A stretch of DNA of 64,000 nucleotides, taken from Pullilachnospira sp963929535 (GTDB taxonomy: Bacteria; Bacillota; Clostridia; Lachnospirales; Lachnospiraceae). The notes below the pieces were generated by a model, which worked only from the letters and a program-made list of their open reading frames with translations, was not told the origin of the DNA and ran no database searches. Position 1 is the stretch's first letter. Every line of letters starts with the position of its first letter. Of this stretch, positions 33,414 through 40,885 are shown piece by piece. The DNA lies in assembly GCA_963929535.1 (NCBI GenBank), contig CAWVIZ010000016.1, forward strand, positions 248,001 through 312,000. The letters are read 5' to 3'. Both the position numbers and the translations under genes were made by a program.

Positions 33414-34274
33414 ATGTGGATAGCAGACGGCTGGAAGGATTATGAAGTGATTGACACCTCCAAAGGAGAGAAGCTGGAACGCTGGGGAAACTACCTGCTG
33501 GTCCGTCCCGATCCCCAGGTGATCTGGGACACTCCCCGTAAGGATCCCGGCTGGCACAGGATGAACGCCCATTATCACAGGAGCAGGAAGGGGGGCGGTG
33601 AATGGGAATTTTTTGATCTTCCCCAGCAGTGGTCCATCCATTACCGGGACCTCACCTTTCACCTGAAGCCCTTCAGCTTTAAGCATACCGGCCTTTTCCC
33701 GGAACAGGCCGTCAACTGGGACTGGTTCCGTGAAAAGATCCGGCAGGCAGGACGGCCGGTAAAGGTTCTGAATCTGTTCGCCTACACCGGAGGAGCCACA
33801 CTGGCGGCTGCGGCTGCAGGGGCTTCTGTCACCCATGTGGACGCCTCCAAAGGCATGGTCACCTGGGCCAGGGAAAATGCCGCGGCATCCGGGCTGAAAG
33901 ACGCTCCCATCCGCTGGATCGTGGATGACTGCGTCAAATTTGTGGAGCGGGAGATCCGCCGGGGCAATCACTACGATGCCATTATCATGGATCCGCCCTC
34001 CTATGGACGGGGACCCAAGGGAGAGATCTGGAAGATCGAGGAATCCATCCATCCCTTTATCCGCCTGTGCGCAAAGCTGCTCAGCGATTCCCCGCTTTTC
34101 TTCCTGGTGAATTCTTACACCACCGGCCTGGCGCCGGCTGTGCTCACTTATATGATCGCCACGGAACTGAAGGATTACCGCGGTCATGTGGATTCTCAGG
34201 AGATCGGTCTTCCCGTCACCAGGACCGGTCTGGTGCTTCCCTGCGGCGCGTCAGGCCGCTGGGAGCGCTCGTAA
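33414..34274 (+). CDS. Class I SAM-dependent methyltransferase (RlmI/RlmK-like, nucleic-acid type)
   Basis: A 286-residue enzyme. Motif I is VLNLFAYTGGATLAAAAAG (about residue 122) with the acidic residue in THVDASKGMV. The catalytic-type motif DPPSYGRGPKGE (about residue 200) suggests methylation of a base in RNA. An N-terminal region (SIHYRDLTFHLKPFSFKHTGLFPEQ) is shared with 23S rRNA methyltransferase-like proteins. AAAGGA is about 9 nt upstream of the ATG. The target base is unknown. Confidence 0.85.
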   Translation: MWIADGWKDYEVIDTSKGEKLERWGNYLLVRPDPQVIWDTPRKDPGWHRMNAHYHRSRKGGGEWEFFDLPQQWSIHYRDLTFHLKPFSFKHTGLFPEQAVNWDWFREKIRQAGRPVKVLNLFAYTGGATLAAAAAGASVTHVDASKGMVTWARENAAASGLKDAPIRWIVDDCVKFVEREIRRGNHYDAIIMDPPSYGRGPKGEIWKIEESIHPFIRLCAKLLSDSPLFFLVNSYTTGLAPAVLTYMIATELKDYRGHVDSQEIGLPVTRTGLVLPCGASGRWERS

Positions 34275-34286
34275 CCTCCCTGAAAG

Positions 34287-34324
34287 GAAGGCAGGGTTAT
34301 CCCGAAAAGGATTTCCCTGCCTTC
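34287..34324. terminator. Bidirectional terminator between convergent genes
   Basis: GAAGGCAGGG (34287-34296) pairs with CCCTGCCTTC (34315-34324). T-rich on the plus side (TCTTTAT), serving the methyltransferase gene and the convergent flavin reductase gene. Confidence 0.8.
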
Positions 34325-34327
34325 TCT

Positions 34328-34843
34328 TTATCCACGCCTTCTCTCATATGCCTCCACGATCTCGGCGATATACACCTCATGGTAATCCTTTTCCGGATAC
34401 CAGCGTTCATCCTGGCTCCTGTCCAGAAAGTTCTCCGGATGGATCTTTCCCTGATACAGTTTTCTGCACACAAACACCTGATGAGCCTCCTCAAAGGCCG
34501 GCTGTCCCTCCACCGTAGTGAGATGAAGTCCCGACTGCCTGATCTTGTCCGGAACCTCCCTTCCAGACACCTTTCCCAGATATCCCAGCTCCCTCATATA
34601 CTCGCCTCCGAAAAAAGAAAGCGTGAAGGTGTCCTGCGCGTCCACAAATTCCTTGGTATATCTCTGGGGCCGGATATAAACTGTCACCACATTTTTCCCC
34701 CACAGTACCCCCAGACCACCCCAGGAGGCAGTCATGGTATTGACCCTGTCATCCTTTTTTGCTGAGATCAGCATCCATTCAGACCCGATCTTCTCAAAAG
34801 GCTTCATCTCTATGCTTTTTACATCTTTTTTCTGAAATTCCAT
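34328..34843 (-). CDS. Flavin reductase-like (FMN-binding split barrel) protein
   Basis: A 171-residue protein of the flavin reductase family: N-terminal WMLISAKKDDRVNTMTASWGGLGVLWGKNVVTV (in parts) and YIRPQRYTKEFVDAQDTFTLSFF are typical of the FMN-binding barrel. No C-terminal rubredoxin or ferredoxin is present. The ATG at 34843 follows GGGAGAAATG. Could reduce free flavin or act as an oxidoreductase subunit; the partner is unknown. Confidence 0.85.
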   Translation of the reverse strand: MEFQKKDVKSIEMKPFEKIGSEWMLISAKKDDRVNTMTASWGGLGVLWGKNVVTVYIRPQRYTKEFVDAQDTFTLSFFGGEYMRELGYLGKVSGREVPDKIRQSGLHLTTVEGQPAFEEAHQVFVCRKLYQGKIHPENFLDRSQDERWYPEKDYHEVYIAEIVEAYERRRG

Positions 34844-34944
34844 ACAGCATTTCTCCCTTCCATTGTTTCCATCTATTATAAGCAATTTTCCCTCTTCCCG
34901 CAAGTCAGCGGTTATCCTTCAGCCCTCCGTCCTGCAGCAATCCG

Positions 34945-35087
34945 GTTACAGTTCAGCCTTCCAATATCCCGCGAGGTGTCACGCTGCATTCGCAGCGTGA
35001 TCCCGAGATTTGCGGGCGCCAGGCTGCGGAAATCGCAGCCTGTGTGCATGCATTTGTAACAGTGAAGCCGGAAGGCTGAACTGTTAC
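34945..35087. repeat. Medium dispersed palindromic element (143 bp)
   Basis: Terminal repeats GTTACAGTTCAGCCTTCC and GGAAGGCTGAACTGTTAC pair with one mismatch. Inside are CACGCTGC-ATTC-GCAGCGTG and GGCTGCG-GAAAT-CGCAGCC hairpins. The flanks share AATCCGG, an imperfect 8-bp duplication. It fills most of the gap between the flavin reductase and AraC genes (34844-35216). Confidence 0.88.
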
Positions 35088-35216
35088 AAATCCGGCTTTG
35101 GGGGGCACTGCCGCATTGACTTTTTGATTCCCATCCCACATAATGGATAACAGAAACCATTTCCCTGCCGACAGCCGAAAGGGATATGACAGCACACGGA
35201 ATTTGGAGGCATCGCT

Positions 35217-36104
35217 ATGACCGATTCGCAGCACGAAAAAGTGATCACCCCGGAACCATTTCCGGCCAGATTTTTTTATTACAGCAGCGCCAGCCAGTTC
35301 ATCACCAGCCACTGGCACAACAGCCTTGAAATTCTCTTTATGAAGTCGGGGCTTATGGATGTAGGCGTCAACAGTGAAACGTATCATCTGGAGCAGGGAG
35401 ATCTGATCGTGATCAATTCCGGAGATATCCACTATACCCTCTGCCGCCGTCCCAGCTTTGTACTGGCGCTGCAGATCCCCTATCCCCTGTTAAAGGCCCA
35501 CATACCCAACTACAGCTGCGTCCGGTTCCAGACAGAGAACGGATCCTGCCTTTTAACAGACAGTCCCTGTCATGGGGCCATAAGCGCTGTTCTCGAGGAG
35601 CTGTATTCCCTTTCCCTCACCAGTCCTCAGGGCTGTTCCCTGCGTTTTTCCAGCCTGATCTACGATCTGGTGTACCGTCTGGACCTGTCCTGCCATACGG
35701 ATATCAGTTCCTCTCTGCGGCGAAAAAACGACCGGAATCTGACCCGTCTGGAACAGGTGACTGCCTATGTAAAGCAGCACTATACCCAGCCGATCTCCCT
35801 GGAGGAAGGAGCTTCCATTCTGTCTCTGAATCCGGAATACTTCTGCCGCTACTTTAAAAAACATATGGGGATCACCTTTCTGGAATATGTGAATTCCGTT
35901 CGCCTGGAACATATCCACCGGGATCTTCTTGAAACGGATGATCCCATCTCTGATCTGCTGGAACGTCATGGTTTTCTGAACTATAAGCTGTTTATGAAAA
36001 TGTTCCGCCGCTCCTATGGCTGTGCTCCCAGCGCCCTCCGGAAGCAGTCCTCCTCCTTTCCGTCCGGACCGCCTGTATCCACGGCCATGAGGCCGGAAGG
36101 CTGA
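35217..36104 (+). CDS. AraC-family transcriptional regulator (cupin plus HTH_18)
   Basis: 295 residues. The N-terminal cupin half (HWHNSLEILFMKSGLMDVGV, EQGDLIVINSGDIHYTL) should sense a ligand. The C-terminal half has two helix-turn-helix motifs (ISLEEGASILSLNPEYFCRYFKKHMGITF; ISDLLERHGFLNYKLFMKMFRRSYGC, in parts). GGAGGCATC precedes the ATG. Its last codons (RPEG-stop) are formed by sequence identical to an end of the dispersed element (GCCGGAAGGCTGAAC). No adjacent sugar operon reveals its target. Confidence 0.9.
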   Translation: MTDSQHEKVITPEPFPARFFYYSSASQFITSHWHNSLEILFMKSGLMDVGVNSETYHLEQGDLIVINSGDIHYTLCRRPSFVLALQIPYPLLKAHIPNYSCVRFQTENGSCLLTDSPCHGAISAVLEELYSLSLTSPQGCSLRFSSLIYDLVYRLDLSCHTDISSSLRRKNDRNLTRLEQVTAYVKQHYTQPISLEEGASILSLNPEYFCRYFKKHMGITFLEYVNSVRLEHIHRDLLETDDPISDLLERHGFLNYKLFMKMFRRSYGCAPSALRKQSSSFPSGPPVSTAMRPEG

Positions 36105-36198
36105 ACTTCCGCCCGAAAAATCCCCAAACCAATGATACAGAAAACATTCTGTCCGCCCATACCGGGATCATCTTTCCTGCGAGAACGGAACGATCAGA

Positions 36199-36228
36199 TA
36201 AAAAGCCCGGAGACATTACATCTCCGGG
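36199..36228 (-). terminator. Terminator after the four-cluster ferredoxin gene
   Basis: Minus strand CCCGGAGA-7 nt-TCTCCGGG followed by CTTTTTAT. It lies about 90 nt beyond the stop at 36320. Confidence 0.8.
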
Positions 36229-36319
36229 ATCTTCTTCAGGATCTTCCTGTTATTCTGTAAAGCTTCCGCTTTGCGGCATCGCTGCCGCTTTCCCAATCAG
36301 CATGGAAACTGAACTGTTT

Positions 36320-36706
36320 TTATTTCTCCACTACTTCCAGGATTTCCATGGGACATGCCTTTGCACAGATTCCGCAGGCAATACACTTGCTGGAAACGGG
36401 GGCTTCCGGTGCTTTTACCATCACACCGAACGGACAGACTTCTACACACTTGCCGCAGCCTGTACACAGCTTTTTATTGATCATATAAACACCCTTGGCG
36501 TTCTTGGTGATCGCTCCGGCCTCACATACGCTTGCGCACTTACCGCACTGCACACACACCATCGGCTTTACAGCGCCCTTCTTCTCCACGATCTGGATAC
36601 AGGACTTATCCGGATCAAACTCCTTGTAGAAAGCCATGGAACATGCTCTTACGCACTCCAGACATGCCATACACTCGGCGCCCTTTTTTACTGTTAATTT
36701 CTTCAT
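36320..36706 (-). CDS. Ferredoxin with four [4Fe-4S] motifs (HycB/CooF-like)
   Basis: A 128-residue electron-transfer protein with four CX2CX2CX3C blocks: CMACLECVRAC, CVQCGKCASVC, CTGCGKCVEVC and CIACGICAKAC. GCGGAGGTAAG precedes the ATG. It is monocistronic with its own promoter and terminator, so it probably serves several oxidoreductases rather than one neighbouring enzyme. Redox partner unknown. Confidence 0.92.
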   Translation of the reverse strand: MKKLTVKKGAECMACLECVRACSMAFYKEFDPDKSCIQIVEKKGAVKPMVCVQCGKCASVCEAGAITKNAKGVYMINKKLCTGCGKCVEVCPFGVMVKAPEAPVSSKCIACGICAKACPMEILEVVEK

Positions 36707-36796
36707 TTGCTTACCTCCGCTTATTGATATGTCAGACAGCGGGCGGACTGTCCCGCTGTCCGGCCTCCTGGCCGGAAATTACTTTCATGTCCTATA

Positions 36797-36825
36797 AGTG
36801 TATCATTATCGGTCTGTTTTCGCAA
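36797..36825 (-). promoter_or_regulatory. Promoter of the four-cluster ferredoxin
   Basis: Minus strand TTGCGA (36825-36820), 17-nt spacer, TACACT (36802-36797), about 90 nt upstream of the start. Confidence 0.6.
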
Positions 36826-37002
36826 GATATTCCCCCATGTCAAATCCCCTGTTTTCGACAAAAAATTGTATTTTTTTAAGAACGCGGTTTCCCCTTCTGT
36901 TTACATAAAATTCCGGCTGTCTCCAGCCGGAATTTTTACTTATAACCCCTTATCTATCCGCCTCATCCGCTCCACTGCCGCACGCTCTGTCCACATCCCG
37001 GA

Positions 37003-39180
37003 CTATCTGGATTCTCTGCGTCTGCTCTGGCGGTATCCCACAAACAGCGCCGCCAGTGCCACAACCGCCATGCCGGCCCATCCGGCGATCATAGTATCAT
37101 CACCGGTCTTGGCCACAGCCGCTTTATTTCTGGAAATGGTAAAGTCCACAGTCTTCGTATCCGTATCCTTTTCGTTGATCCACTGTTTTCCGTCAAAGCT
37201 CTGTTTCTGGAAAGTTACCTGAAGCTGATATTGACCCTCCGCTTTTACAGTGAATGTCACCTGGTACGGACTTCCGGTGAAATTATTATAACTGGTCACC
37301 TTCCATCCCACAGGCAGGTAACGCACATCACCTTTGATCGGCTCTTTGTTGTCCATCCACGCTCCCTGAGCCGTAATGGTGATCTTTTCATTTACGCCGT
37401 ACACTCCTTTGGACTTGATGCCGGTTACTTTATTATTCTTGGCTTCACCTATCCTGTTCAGCCTCTGTACCTCTCTGGTTTCCTTTGTCTGGCATGGCGT
37501 ACAGATTCTTTCTTCCACACCCCTGGCGTTCTCGGTGGGTTTCTTTGTCAGCACCCATTCGCTCCATTTATGCCCCAGCGGCTCTCCTTCTGTGATTCCG
37601 CATACCTTACAGGTCTTGGGATTCGTACAGTCCGCTGCCTTCCAGTCATGCCCCAGCGCTTCTCCCTCAGTAGCTCCGCACACCTTACAGGTCCTGGGAT
37701 TCGTGCAGTCCGCTGCCTTCCAGTCATGCCCCAGCGCTTCTCCCTCAGTAGCTCCGCACACCTTACAGGTCCTGGGATTCGTGCAGTCCGCTGCCTTCCA
37801 GTCATGCCCCAGCGCTTCTCCCTCAGTAGCTCCGCACACCTTACAGGTCCTGGGATTCGTGCAGTCCGCTGCCTTCCAGTCATGCCCCAGCGCTTTCCCT
37901 ACAGTTTTCCCGCATCTGGTACAGGTCTTGGGATTCGTGCAGTCCGCTGCCTTCCAGTCATGTCCCAGCGGTTCTCCCTCAGTAGCTCCGCATACCTTAC
38001 AGGTCTTGGGATTCGTACAGTCCGCAGGAGCAAAATCGTGTGTTTCATCCACCGTCACCTTTACCGTGTAGATTCTTTCCTCACCCTGCTCTGTCCTTAC
38101 CGTGTATTCCACAGGATTGGTGAAATCCTGCGCCTTTTCCGATTCAGGAGATACTGTACTCCCCTCATCCACCTGGATCACCGGTGTCAGACCGGTAATA
38201 TCCTCAGTTCCATGGGGAAGAACCACTTCGATCAGACCGCTTTTTTCATTTTCTGTGATAATTCCCTGACTGATCCCAATCGTAAAAGACAGAATCCTGC
38301 CGGCTTTGTTCTCTTCCTGATCCCCATTCCCTTCCTGAGAATCCCCCGATCCGTCGTTTCCAGAATTCGGTTCACCGGAGTTACCGGTATCCGGATCCGG
38401 TGTCCCGGGTTCTTCTGTCTTGGGTTCCTCCGTCTTGGGCTCCTCCGTCTTCGGTTCCTCTGTCTTAGGCTCTTCTGTCTTGGGCTCCTCCGTCTTGGGC
38501 TCCTCCGTCTTCGGTTCCTCCGTCTTGGGCTCTTCTGTCTTCGGTTCTTCCGTCTTGGGCTCCTCCGTCTTCGGTTCCTCTGTCTTGGGCTCCTCTGTCT
38601 TCGGTTCCTCTGTCTTGGGCTCTTCTGTCTTGGGCTCTTCCGTCTTCGGTTCTTCCGTCTTGGGCTCCTCCGTCTTCGGTTCCTCTGTCTTCGGTTCTTC
38701 TGTCTTGGGCTCTTCCGTCTTCAGTTCTTCCGTTTTCCCCGTGATCGTGATCAACTGTTCCGGAACTTCCACATCTTTGGCGGCCTCTACATTTTCCGGA
38801 AGCTTTATGGAAAAATAGTATTCTCCCTCACCGGCTTCTTTGGAATATGCAGTCTTGCTTTCGCTGTCCTCCGTTCCCTTCAGGACTCCTGTCCACTCCA
38901 GCTCCTCCAGGGTCTTTTCCGTCACTGTCCCGCTTTCATCGCTCTTCATATATCCCTTTACTGTCCACTCTGTGGGAAATTTCATGTCTGCCACTGCGGT
39001 ACCCTTCTCAAAGGAGGTCTTCTCCATCTTCCAGGAATCCAGCTTCTCGAACTCAGTAATCAGAAATGTATCCTGACCGTCTTCTGCGGCCAGGGCCAGC
39101 TCACCTGGAAGAGACACCAGCAGCATTCCCATCATAACCACAAATGACAAAATCCGGGATAATCCTTTTTTCCTCGACAT
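37003..39180 (-). CDS. Repeat-rich sortase-type surface protein
   Basis: A 725-residue secreted protein. Order: signal peptide ending near ELALAAEDG; an N-terminal adhesive-like domain; about 22 copies of KTEEP (roughly residues 150-262); an acidic Gly/Asn linker; a domain ending YTVRTEQGEERIYTVKVTVDE; six 26-residue repeats built on CTNPKTCKVCGATEGEPLGH; a C-terminal domain; and VAKTGDD, a membrane helix and RRRESR. The KTGDD-helix-basic tail is a sortase signal lacking the usual Leu-Pro. GGAGGTGAC precedes the ATG at 39180. Ligand unknown. Confidence 0.85.
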   Translation of the reverse strand: MSRKKGLSRILSFVVMMGMLLVSLPGELALAAEDGQDTFLITEFEKLDSWKMEKTSFEKGTAVADMKFPTEWTVKGYMKSDESGTVTEKTLEELEWTGVLKGTEDSESKTAYSKEAGEGEYYFSIKLPENVEAAKDVEVPEQLITITGKTEELKTEEPKTEEPKTEEPKTEEPKTEEPKTEEPKTEEPKTEEPKTEEPKTEEPKTEEPKTEEPKTEEPKTEEPKTEEPKTEEPKTEEPKTEEPKTEEPKTEEPKTEEPGTPDPDTGNSGEPNSGNDGSGDSQEGNGDQEENKAGRILSFTIGISQGIITENEKSGLIEVVLPHGTEDITGLTPVIQVDEGSTVSPESEKAQDFTNPVEYTVRTEQGEERIYTVKVTVDETHDFAPADCTNPKTCKVCGATEGEPLGHDWKAADCTNPKTCTRCGKTVGKALGHDWKAADCTNPRTCKVCGATEGEALGHDWKAADCTNPRTCKVCGATEGEALGHDWKAADCTNPRTCKVCGATEGEALGHDWKAADCTNPKTCKVCGITEGEPLGHKWSEWVLTKKPTENARGVEERICTPCQTKETREVQRLNRIGEAKNNKVTGIKSKGVYGVNEKITITAQGAWMDNKEPIKGDVRYLPVGWKVTSYNNFTGSPYQVTFTVKAEGQYQLQVTFQKQSFDGKQWINEKDTDTKTVDFTISRNKAAVAKTGDDTMIAGWAGMAVVALAALFVGYRQSRRRESR
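37600..38032. repeat. 78-bp coding repeats (CTNPKTCKVCG units)
   Basis: Six in-frame 78-nt units in the surface-protein gene. Three (about 37665-37900) are essentially identical at DNA level, so amplification is recent. Each unit has four cysteines in two CX2-6C pairs plus a conserved LGHDW, suggesting a metal-bound or disulfide-stabilised module. Confidence 0.9.
38411..38742. repeat. 15-bp coding repeats (KTEEP)
   Basis: About 22 tandem in-frame copies of a 15-nt unit with synonymous variation (CTC/TTC and TGT/CGT changes), giving a long extended Pro/Glu/Lys/Thr stalk. Copy number is likely variable. Confidence 0.92.
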
Positions 39181-39227
39181 ATGCGTCACCTCCAGTTTTT
39201 TGAGACACTACCTCTCTCTTTTTTTTC

Positions 39228-39236
39228 ATTATAGCA
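39228..39236 (-). promoter_or_regulatory. Extended -10 promoter of the surface protein gene
   Basis: Minus strand TG-C-TATAAT, about 50 nt before the ATG at 39180. The -35 is poor. Confidence 0.6.
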
Positions 39237-39358
39237 TCCCGAACCGGAGAGTGTTTTACTTTTTTCTTACTATTTCTTATCTGTTTTATTTTTTTCTGAC
39301 TTTTTAACTGTCTCAACAATCTGCAGGCAAGGAACATGCAGCTTATATAGAACAGTTC

Positions 39359-39549
39359 GTTACAGTTCAGCCTTCAACTGTCCCGCGAGGGCGCTGTGTG
39401 CCAGTGGACACGTTAAGCGCCGACCGAAACGGAGTGTAGATCCCGCTGCATTTGCAGCGGGATCCCGAGACCTGCGGGCGCCAGGCTGCGCGAAACGCAG
39501 CCTGTGTGCATGCATTTGTAACAGTGAAGCCGGAAGGCTGAACTGTTAC
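39359..39549. repeat. Long dispersed palindromic element (191 bp) inserted into an older copy
   Basis: Starts GTTACAGTTCAGCCTTC and ends GAAGGCTGAACTGTTAC. Flanked by AACAGTTC at 39351-39358 and 39550-39557, a perfect 8-bp duplication. The interior matches the 16023-16214 copy in the reverse sense. The right duplication is itself the beginning of a short worn element. Confidence 0.92.
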
Positions 39550-39596
39550 AACAGTTCAGCCCATCGGCACAGGGCGGCGCAAAGCGGAACCGTTAC
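39550..39596. repeat. Worn short dispersed element, target of the 39359 insertion
   Basis: Runs AACAGTTCAGCC to GCGGAACCGTTAC, about 47 bp. It is directly downstream of mntP and upstream in sequence of the intact insertion. Confidence 0.65.
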
Positions 39597-39603
39597 GTCC
39601 GTC

Positions 39604-40191
39604 TCATAAAACTCCCAGATGCTCCAGAAGGATCTTCAGGCCCAGCAGGATCAGAATGATCCCTCCGGCCATCTCCGCTTTCGATTTATAACGGATACCG
39701 AACACATTTCCCGCTTTCACTCCCACCATGGACAGGAGGAAGGTGATCACTCCGATAAAGGATACCGCCGCCCAGATATTGACCCGGAGAAACGCAAATG
39801 TGATTCCCACCGCCAAAGCATCAATACTGGTGGCAACAGCAAGGACAAACATCTCCCTCACTCCCAGTGACCCCTCCTCCTGGGGACAGACTCCGCACTC
39901 TTCCTCCTTCTCATCCTCTCTGGAACATGCCTCCCGGATCATATTGGTTCCGATCAGACCCAGCAGGATAAATGCGATCCAGTGATCAATCGCGGTGATC
40001 TTATCCTGAAGCTGCACTCCCAGGAAATATCCCAAAGCCGGCATCAGCGCCTGAAAACCTCCAAACCACAGTCCTACGATCGCCGCTCTCCCCAAGGTTA
40101 CCTTTTTCATGGCCAGGCCCTTACAGACTGCCACGGCAAATGCATCCATAGACAGGCCTACCGCCAGTGTAAATAATGTTAATGTATCCAT
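39604..40191 (-). CDS. mntP: Manganese efflux pump
   Basis: A 195-residue membrane protein with six helices in two repeats. Conserved acidic and Gly-rich motifs are [16 protein letters not shown] and [15 protein letters not shown], plus [17 protein letters not shown] cysteine- and acid-rich loop ([15 protein letters not shown]) joins the halves. CGGAGGAGAAAG precedes the ATG. Its 230-nt leader holds a candidate yybP-ykoY aptamer and terminator, fitting Mn-induced expression. Confidence 0.95.
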   Translation of the reverse strand: MDTLTLFTLAVGLSMDAFAVAVCKGLAMKKVTLGRAAIVGLWFGGFQALMPALGYFLGVQLQDKITAIDHWIAFILLGLIGTNMIREACSREDEKEEECGVCPQEEGSLGVREMFVLAVATSIDALAVGITFAFLRVNIWAAVSFIGVITFLLSMVGVKAGNVFGIRYKSKAEMAGGIILILLGLKILLEHLGVL

Positions 40192-40294
40192 CTTTCTCCT
40201 CCGTTCTTTTTTTTGCGGGAATCCCGGGCCTTTGCCGTCGTACGGCCGGTGTCCGCGGATGCGGGCACCGCAGCTGCCTTTCAGGCTTATCGTA

Positions 40295-40342
40295 CAAAAA
40301 ACTCATGGACAGCATTGGATTTTTATGCTGTCCATGAGTCTC
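40295..40342 (-). terminator. Leader terminator upstream of mntP (riboswitch expression platform)
   Basis: ACTCATGGACAGCAT and its exact complement form a 15-bp stem with a 9-nt loop, followed on the minus strand by TTTTTTG. It lies in the leader between promoter and coding sequence, about 105 nt before the ATG. Confidence 0.9.
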
Positions 40343-40420
40343 ATTTTTTAAGGCAATACCAGATTTTCATCATTGTGTTGACATTACCACGGCCCTGCCG
40401 CAAATTACTCCCTCAATGGA
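40343..40420 (-). ncRNA. Candidate yybP-ykoY (Mn2+) riboswitch aptamer
   Basis: On the minus strand the leader reads GAGGGAGTAATTTGCGGCAG, then GGCCGTGGTAATGTCAACAC, then a closing GGTATTGCC. GGGAGTA and TGTCAACA at these spacings resemble the yybP-ykoY loop sequences, and GGCAG/GGTATTGCC can close a paired element. Promoter, aptamer-like segment, terminator and mntP follow in the expected order. The call rests on motif memory and context; no covariance model was run. Confidence 0.72.
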
Positions 40421-40428
40421 TTGTTTCT

Positions 40429-40457
40429 ATTCTAATCTCCGCCCTTTCGGTTGTCAA
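40429..40457 (-). promoter_or_regulatory. Consensus SigA promoter for mntP
   Basis: Minus strand TTGACA (40457-40452), 17-nt spacer, TAGAAT (40434-40429). Transcription would start near 40422, just before the aptamer. Confidence 0.88.
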
Positions 40458-40485
40458 CCTTTTTTCCTGCTTCTTTTGTGCAAAA

Positions 40486-40628
40486 GTTACAGTTCAGCTT
40501 TCCAATATCCCGCGAGGTGTCACGCTGTGTTCGCAGCGTGATCCCGAGATTTGCGGGCGCCAGGCTGCGAAAATCGCAGCCTGTGTGCATACATTTGTAA
40601 CAGTGAAGCCGGAAGGCTGAACTGTTAC
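40486..40628. repeat. Medium dispersed palindromic element (143 bp) with 8-bp target duplication
   Basis: Starts GTTACAGTTCAGCTTTCC and ends GGAAGGCTGAACTGTTAC. Flanked by GTGCAAAA on both sides (40478-40485 and 40629-40636), a perfect 8-bp duplication. Nearly identical to the 34945 copy. The remaining gap to uraA (40637-40885) shows no terminator or gene that I can support. Confidence 0.92.
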
Positions 40629-40885
40629 GTGCAAAAATCCGTACATCCCCCTGGGATCATCCAAATTCCGGCTGTTCCGATCCGCAGCTTTTTCCAAAGC
40701 TTCCCCGGCCCCCTTCATTCGGGATTTCCGCCGACTCTTCCGGATATCCGTCCAGAGCGCCGGGCAGACGTCTTCCGCGCCTCAGCGGACGTTCCTCCGG
40801 ACTGCGGATTGTTTTCATGGTATCCCGCACAGCGCCTGAGACGATCCATCATCCTCTCTTCGGTCTCCGTCTGCACGCTTCTCCG

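Noticed and set aside
34945..35087. The palindromic elements as simple terminators or REP sequences
   Set aside because: They have long terminal inverted repeats, occur in both orientations away from gene ends, and several have perfect 8-bp flanking duplications, which terminators would not have.
37231..39147. A 638-codon open frame on the plus strand opposite the surface protein
   Set aside because: It is an artefact of the repeat composition: the antisense of KTEEP and CTNP repeats has no stops. No start site, family or signal supports it, while the minus strand has a signal peptide and anchor.
40637..40885. A 53-codon minus-strand frame (MKTIRSPEERPL...) after uraA
   Set aside because: No ribosome binding site of quality, no family resemblance, and codon content looks random; treated as intergenic.
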